From Pectobacterium peruviense (lineage in GTDB: Bacteria; Pseudomonadota; Gammaproteobacteria; Enterobacterales; Enterobacteriaceae), in contig NZ_LXFV01000011.1 in NCBI RefSeq assembly GCF_002847345.1, forward strand, positions 124,001 to 188,000: DNA of 64,000 bases. The letters run 5' to 3'. Of the stretch, positions 59,541-64,000 are shown in pieces. Numbering within the stretch: position 1 is the stretch's first letter; each line of letters opens with the position of its first letter. Both the position numbers and the translations under genes were made by a program. The notes under the pieces were generated by a model. It was given only the letters and a program-made list of their open reading frames with translations, had not been told where the DNA came from and searched no databases.

Positions 59541-61592
59541 ATGAAAAACTTCAATATCGAAATTAACGTGTGTGACAGTACCGGAAAATCAACCTGCACC
59601 GTTCATCCACCAGTTAACGTTGATCACCACACTTGTTGCAATACAAACAGCCAGTGTGAACAGAATCCAAACACCTCTGGCGTTTCCTCCGTATTCGGGC
59701 GTACGGGCGTCGTAACAGCACAGCCGGGCGATTACACAGCGAACGAGATTACAGAAACGGCGACAAGAAAATTCGTCACACCAGATGAAAAATCCGTATG
59801 GAATGCAAAACAGTCAGAATTAATTTCTGGGACTAACATTCGAACGCTGTTTGGACAATCGTTGCTAGGCAGCGGGGATTTTTCCCCCACTCCCGCCCAA
59901 ATGGGTGCAGCAGCGGCAGTGCATACCCATACAACATCAGATATCACAGACTATACGCAAAAAACCAAGCAGCTTATTGCCGATTCACTTGAAGCAGGAA
60001 ATGGCGTCACGTTAAGTCGCAACGCCTCTAATGGCAAAACGGTAATTAGCGCAACGGTCAGCAACGGTTCTGGTAATGGGAGCGGAGGGTATACCGTTGT
60101 TGATAAAGCGGGTGCAACAGCAGGTGAAAACCATTTATTCAGCATTAGCCCTCAGACATCCTATGCGTATGACGCCTATGCACTGAAAGAAGAAACTGGC
60201 GCAAGCAATCAAACCTATCTGGTAGATAACTTTGATAGCGCTAGCCAGCCTAACTATAACAGTACAAGCGCAGTAAATTTTAACGGTACTGTGACTCCCT
60301 TTATCGGTGATACGTACGAGTTACAACAAGATGGCAGTTTCTACAGCGCTGAAATAAAAGCTGATGGGGAATTTCTTTCTCTCATTCCTGAGACTAGTAC
60401 ATCGATTATTCCGGCCATGACATCGGATAGCGCGCCTGTCGGTTATGTCGCAAGCGCCTCCAATTTTGCGATCTCCACCGCAGCCTTTCACCCTTATGTT
60501 GCCTTTGATGGAAAAGACAATGTCGGAGAATGGCCGGATTGCTGGAGTACCGATAATCAATGGCTCCCATCCGTGGCTAATCCACACTGGTTACGGATCG
60601 ATCTCCCAGAAGGAAAATCGGTTTTCAGCTATCAGATGGTTAACCGCTCAAGAAATGAGTTAGGCAATCCTAAATCCTGGAAATTTCAGGGAAGCAATGA
60701 TAACGGCGTAACATGGGATACCCTGCACGAGATCGCTGACAGCGCAGATAATAATCCTGGAAGTAAAAGAGATTATAAGCTTGGCAAAGTCGTCACATAT
60801 AAGAGCTATCGGTTACTGATCACGGCCAAAAACGGAAGCCAGCCATTTACTACACTGGCCGAACTAAGTTTATTCTCACCCATTAGTCGGTTCGTAATTC
60901 AGTCAAACAATACATACTATGGGGTAACCAACGGGGTATTATCAGAAATCCTAGGTGAATTAACCAAAGAAAAAATTGATCAATATGGTGTTTTCAGTCT
61001 GGATAAATTAGATACTGCCGGGACAGTGCTAACCGCACCGGTCAAAATCGTTTCAAATGAAAAAATGAAGGTAAAAACAACGTATATTCCCTTCCCACAG
61101 ATCGTGTTACCGAAAGAGCTGATGTATGCCAGCGCATGGGCGAAAATTAATTCAGCAACATTAACAGCGGCACAAACTAACGCAGGCAAAGTTCGTGTTG
61201 CGGTCTCGCGCGATCTGAACGATTGGTTCGCATGGAATGGCACAGCATGGTTATCTATTGGCGCGTTGTCTGCCGATACGACGAGTGCAACCGCATTGAT
61301 TCAAGATGGCATGACGCCAGCCGCTTTAAATGCAGTAACAGCGACACAATGGGGACAGCTTTTTGCTTCAAAAAACAATGTACCAGATCGTCTCGCATTT
61401 GCCTTTGCGCTGGATGTCACCGATCCAGCAGTGGATGTTTCATCCATCGATAAATTGGCACTCAATGTCGATAATGCTTCATCCTGGAAATTGCAAACGT
61501 CAGCGGAAGTCGAAATTCGCTGGAACAGGGATAATGTCACATTCCGTACAGTGGCTGCGGGAAATTACAAGCTCGCTTATCAACACCCCTAA
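59541..61592 (+). CDS. Orphan phage tail-fibre-like protein with discoidin-like domain
   Basis: 683 residues without a signal peptide. The N terminus (1-45) is Cys-rich. A short tail-fibre motif follows at about 49-70 (VSSVFGRTGVVTAQPGDYTA), as in many phage fibre proteins, then a HTHTTSDIT segment and a Gly/Ser linker near 170. Residues about 296-446 resemble an F5/8-type-C (discoidin/CBM32) domain, with YVAFDGKDNVGEWPDCW and PKSWKFQGSNDNGVTWDTL. The C-terminal part (about 520-683) is unassigned beta-rich. No other phage gene is near. It may be a cell-surface or secreted adhesin or a domesticated receptor-binding protein. Confidence 0.72.
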   Translation: MKNFNIEINVCDSTGKSTCTVHPPVNVDHHTCCNTNSQCEQNPNTSGVSSVFGRTGVVTAQPGDYTANEITETATRKFVTPDEKSVWNAKQSELISGTNIRTLFGQSLLGSGDFSPTPAQMGAAAAVHTHTTSDITDYTQKTKQLIADSLEAGNGVTLSRNASNGKTVISATVSNGSGNGSGGYTVVDKAGATAGENHLFSISPQTSYAYDAYALKEETGASNQTYLVDNFDSASQPNYNSTSAVNFNGTVTPFIGDTYELQQDGSFYSAEIKADGEFLSLIPETSTSIIPAMTSDSAPVGYVASASNFAISTAAFHPYVAFDGKDNVGEWPDCWSTDNQWLPSVANPHWLRIDLPEGKSVFSYQMVNRSRNELGNPKSWKFQGSNDNGVTWDTLHEIADSADNNPGSKRDYKLGKVVTYKSYRLLITAKNGSQPFTTLAELSLFSPISRFVIQSNNTYYGVTNGVLSEILGELTKEKIDQYGVFSLDKLDTAGTVLTAPVKIVSNEKMKVKTTYIPFPQIVLPKELMYASAWAKINSATLTAAQTNAGKVRVAVSRDLNDWFAWNGTAWLSIGALSADTTSATALIQDGMTPAALNAVTATQWGQLFASKNNVPDRLAFAFALDVTDPAVDVSSIDKLALNVDNASSWKLQTSAEVEIRWNRDNVTFRTVAAGNYKLAYQHP

Positions 61593-61611
61593 TCATTAAG
61601 CCATATTTTTA

Positions 61612-61637
61612 AGCCGCTATTTTCAGCGGCTTTTTTA
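61612..61637 (+). terminator. Terminator after the tail-fibre-like gene
   Basis: AGCCGCT and AGCGGCT form a stem around ATTTTC, followed by six T. Confidence 0.88.
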
Positions 61638-61738
61638 TTGAGTTTACCCTAAAAATAATGTAAGGCGGCACACTACCGCTATTACATTTACATGCAGGAG
61701 TATAACTGGGAAATCACGATTAAAATTCTAACACTACG

Positions 61739-62047
61739 TTATAACGCCTTCGCATTCCCTGCCCATTCGGCATAGAAATGGCTCGAACAGATCCCTGGCT
61801 CAATTGCTTTTATTTCTGTTTTGACTAATCCCAAATTGACAAACGGATCGTCGTCCAGAATATCTTCCATATCAGAAATCTCTAACCCGTAGGCTAAAAT
61901 AAACCCACCGGTGCCATCGTCCAACGGGCCGGCAAAAATAACATTTCCCTTTTTAATATTATCAGCTAGCCATTTTTTGTGTGCGTCAATACTCTTTTCA
62001 AGTTCATCTTTCGGGCTGGTGTAATACAGTGTAATGGCATAGAGCAT
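61739..62047 (-). CDS. YciI-family protein
   Basis: 102 residues with the ferredoxin-like YciI fold: MLYAITLYYTSPKDELEKSIDAHKKWL, then GGFILAYGLEISDMEDILDDDPF. The conserved His of the family lies in DAHKKWL. ATG 62047 is preferred because GAGGTGG precedes it; GTG 62056 overlaps that site. YciI-type proteins are dimeric enzymes of unknown substrate. It is downstream of azoR on the same strand. Confidence 0.82.
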   Translation of the reverse strand: MLYAITLYYTSPKDELEKSIDAHKKWLADNIKKGNVIFAGPLDDGTGGFILAYGLEISDMEDILDDDPFVNLGLVKTEIKAIEPGICSSHFYAEWAGNAKAL

Positions 62048-62086
62048 GATTGCCACCTCAATAATTATTGATCGGCCATATATTTT

Positions 62087-62707
62087 TTAAGCTATGGATG
62101 TAATCACAGAATGGATAGAGGACTTCGCATTTTGGATTTCACGATTCTTGATTTCATCCCCTTTTGAAGCGCCTTCCACACGGACAAAATGAATATCGGT
62201 AATACCAAGAAACCGGAAAAAGCCCTGAAGATAGCGTTCCTGGAAATCCATATCTAAAAAAGGCGGTGTGGTATAAAAACCACCGCGGGACGAAATCACA
62301 ATGACCGTTCTTCCACCCGATAAACCTACTGGGCCTTTCTCTGTATATTTAAAGGTCTTCCCCGCCTGTGCAAGACGATCCAGCCACGATTTCAATTGGC
62401 TCGATACGGAAAAATTATACATCGGCGCACCAATAACAATTACGTCATGCGCCAGAAATTCCGCGACCAACGTTTCAGATAATTGGTGTTCCCGCAGCGT
62501 TGCCTCGTCCACTGAAGCCGATGGGATCGTACGAAATCCCGCAGCAATCGGCCCGGTTAAGTGGCGTATTTCATCCTTAACCACATCACGATAAGAGACG
62601 ACAGCGTTCGGATGCTGCTGAACTAATTGATCGACAACGTCAGCTGAAATCTGTCGGGAAACGGAACCATTCTCAAGAATACTGGAGTCTATATGTAAAA
62701 TGTTCAC
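62087..62707 (-). CDS. azoR: FMN-dependent NADH-azoreductase
   Basis: A flavodoxin-fold quinone/azo reductase of 206 residues. The phosphate-binding start is LHIDSSILENGSVSR. FMN contacts are in APMYNFSVSSQLKSWLDR and SSRGGFY. Two-electron reduction of quinones protects against thiol stress in E. coli. It is placed between the alpha/beta hydrolase and YciI genes on one strand, gaps of 34 and 39 bp, probably one operon. Confidence 0.92.
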   Translation of the reverse strand: MNILHIDSSILENGSVSRQISADVVDQLVQQHPNAVVSYRDVVKDEIRHLTGPIAAGFRTIPSASVDEATLREHQLSETLVAEFLAHDVIVIGAPMYNFSVSSQLKSWLDRLAQAGKTFKYTEKGPVGLSGGRTVIVISSRGGFYTTPPFLDMDFQERYLQGFFRFLGITDIHFVRVEGASKGDEIKNREIQNAKSSIHSVITSIA

Positions 62708-62741
62708 AATAACTTCTCCTACATTGAGTTTCAGAGCTCAC

Positions 62742-63515
62742 TCATTTAACTGCTTTAGCCGCGCTATCAATAAAATCCGCGACGACTTCCGGGTGTGACA
62801 CCAGAGACATATGGCTGGACGAAATAGACTGTGTCTTTGCTCCGATATGACTCGCGATTGCTTTCTGAATTGATGGGTTTAATGCCTTGTCATTCTCCGT
62901 TAGCAAATACCAGGTTGGTTTATTTTTCCATGCCGCCTGCTGAATACGATCGCCAAACGCTTTTGCGGCAATCGGCTGTTGCACCGCTACCAACGCCTGT
63001 ACTTTGTCTAGCGGTACATCGCCAGCCATAACCGCACGATACTGCTCAGGATTATCTAGCCAAATTAACCCGTTGGCATCGGGCACCATGCCTTCCATCG
63101 GCGCTTTCAGGCGCTGCAATAAATCAGAGGCGGACTCTCCGCTGTCTGGCACTAGGGCAGATAAGTAGACGATGCCGCGAACGTTGGGAGAATTACCAGC
63201 CTCAGTCACAACAGCTCCCGCCCATGAATGTCCTACCAGCAGCACATCGCCCTGCAGCCTTTGCAACACACGCTTCGTTGCTTCAACATCATCCGCTAAA
63301 GAAGTCAGCGGGTTTTGCACCGCAGTAACGTGGTATCCCATCCCTTGTAGTCGGGCCGTGACGGCAGACCAACTGGAACCATCGGCAAAAGCGCCGTGGA
63401 CCAAGACGATATTGTTAATTTTTGCCGCCTCCGCAACATTGTGAACGCTGGCAGACAGCACCAGACCTAACGCGATAGCCAGATGGCCAAGCCATTTAAT
63501 TCGGTAATGCGTCAT
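62742..63515 (-). CDS. Secreted alpha/beta hydrolase
   Basis: 257 residues with a signal peptide of about 30 residues (MTHYRIKWLGHLAIALGLVL...AEA). The fold starts IVLVHGAFADGSSW. The nucleophile Ser is in LVGHSWAGAVV, and a late His in SSSHMSLVSHPEVV completes the triad with an Asp. ATG 63515 follows GAGGAG; GTG 63521 is an alternative. The substrate is unknown. It is divergent from a GlxA-type regulator, with azoR and yciI behind it. Confidence 0.88.
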   Translation of the reverse strand: MTHYRIKWLGHLAIALGLVLSASVHNVAEAAKINNIVLVHGAFADGSSWSAVTARLQGMGYHVTAVQNPLTSLADDVEATKRVLQRLQGDVLLVGHSWAGAVVTEAGNSPNVRGIVYLSALVPDSGESASDLLQRLKAPMEGMVPDANGLIWLDNPEQYRAVMAGDVPLDKVQALVAVQQPIAAKAFGDRIQQAAWKNKPTWYLLTENDKALNPSIQKAIASHIGAKTQSISSSHMSLVSHPEVVADFIDSAAKAVK

Positions 63516-63685
63516 ACGCACTCCTCAGAAAGGTTGATACGACTGCCAATTTCCCCGATGAGTGTTGTCACTCTTTGGGTAACTAATGGTTGAATTTTAA
63601 TCGTGGTTGATATTTGTGGTAAGATGGCAAACTTGACATAGTTCATGCAAAATCCGCCAAATATTGTCTGACTGGAAAATTCACT

Positions 63686-64000
63686 ATGCACATCTCTATT
63701 CTGGCGCTGCCGGGCAGCATGCAGTCGGCGATATCCGGGCTTTCCGATATATTCTGGATGGTCAATCAGGCACTGATTACACAACCTGACAACGCGCTTC
63801 CCTCTTCTGCACCGTCGTTTAAAACATCCATTATTAGTGTGGACGGCAAGTCAGTTCGTGATGCTCAGGGCAGGCTAATTCACGTAGACAGTTCATTCGA
63901 CACAGTTGGTAGATCGGATGTCGTATTGGCGACCGGAATGATGCTCGGGCCTGACAAATTACCGCTGTCGACGTCATCCGTCAGTGAATCCGCAATTTGG
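63686..64000 (+). CDS. GlxA-type AraC-family regulator (3' end outside window)
   Basis: The first 105 codons only; the frame runs off the right edge. MHISILALPGSMQSAISGLSDIFWMVNQAL and DVVLATGMMLG match the DJ-1/PfpI-like N-terminal domain of GlxA-family regulators, whose AraC DNA-binding part would lie beyond the window. It is divergent from the hydrolase-azoR-yciI genes, which it probably controls. Confidence 0.75.
   Translation, partial: MHISILALPGSMQSAISGLSDIFWMVNQALITQPDNALPSSAPSFKTSIISVDGKSVRDAQGRLIHVDSSFDTVGRSDVVLATGMMLGPDKLPLSTSSVSESAIW

Noticed and set aside
59541-61592. Prophage or tailocin cluster
   Set aside because: Only one phage-like gene is present; neighbours are an acylase and YciI, with no capsid, tail or integrase genes.
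1-64000. CRISPR arrays, tRNA or rRNA genes
   Set aside because: No regular repeat-spacer array, tRNA cloverleaf or rRNA sequence was seen on reading; the 16-bp array at 39667-39770 has no spacers.

Overview
The window reads as chromosome of a soft-rot enterobacterium, most likely Pectobacterium. It carries a complete gan (beta-1,4-galactan) locus of the kind described in Dickeya/Erwinia chrysanthemi. It also has a penicillin-V-acylase gene of the type known from P. atrosepticum, and E. coli-like gene order in several blocks (ppk-ppx-yfgG; mdtABCD-baeSR-trhP-cyaR-yegS). Species cannot be fixed from sequence reading alone.

Layout. 1-4.2 kb: ppk (5' end cut off) and ppx, then a YjfB-like motility gene behind a near-perfect sigma-28 promoter, and yfgG. 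4.3-5.5 kb: the peroxide-responsive ohr/ohrR pair with OhrR-type operator half-sites. 5.6-7.1 kb: an MgtE magnesium transporter. 7.2-22.1 kb: a galactose/galactan regulon of galTK, galR, porin ganL, ABC transporter ganK/ganEFG, periplasmic galactanase ganA, cytoplasmic beta-galactosidase ganB and a stand-alone PTS EIIB protein. Three 16-bp GalR-type operators lie in front of galT, ganL and ganE, so galactan uptake and galactose breakdown look like one regulon. 22.2-26.5 kb: dld, an aldo/keto reductase and nupC. 26.7-38.2 kb: the mdtABCD efflux genes and baeSR. mdtC and mdtD are pushed apart by about 530 bp of repeats. 38.3-40.7 kb: a Vat/CatB-like acetyltransferase, a GNAT and a glutathionyl-hydroquinone reductase. 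40.9-46.3 kb: trhP (yegQ), the sRNA CyaR with a class II CRP site, palindromic repeats, yegS, psiE and thiMD with a TPP riboswitch.

The accessory parts are an AT-rich island at 46.3-49.1 kb and a block at 57.1-61.6 kb. The first holds a solitary SIR2-family protein whose frame stays open for 56 codons past its stop, next to a decayed IS3-family orfA. The second holds a SnoaL-like protein, a GNAT, a penicillin-V/AHL-acylase-type hydrolase and an orphan phage-tail-fibre-like protein with a discoidin-like domain. The remainder contains two zinc alcohol dehydrogenases, a membrane diguanylate cyclase, a TauE/SafE transporter, a VOC protein beside a LysR regulator, DUF3750, and a right-hand group of YciI, AzoR and an alpha/beta hydrolase facing a truncated GlxA-type regulator.

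The observations most worth following up are: the sigma-28 promoter at 3387-3413; the shared gal/gan operators; the repeat-driven separation of mdtC from mdtD; the SIR2 gene with its in-frame stop; the orphan tail-fibre gene; and the 16-bp periodic array upstream of the hydroquinone reductase gene.
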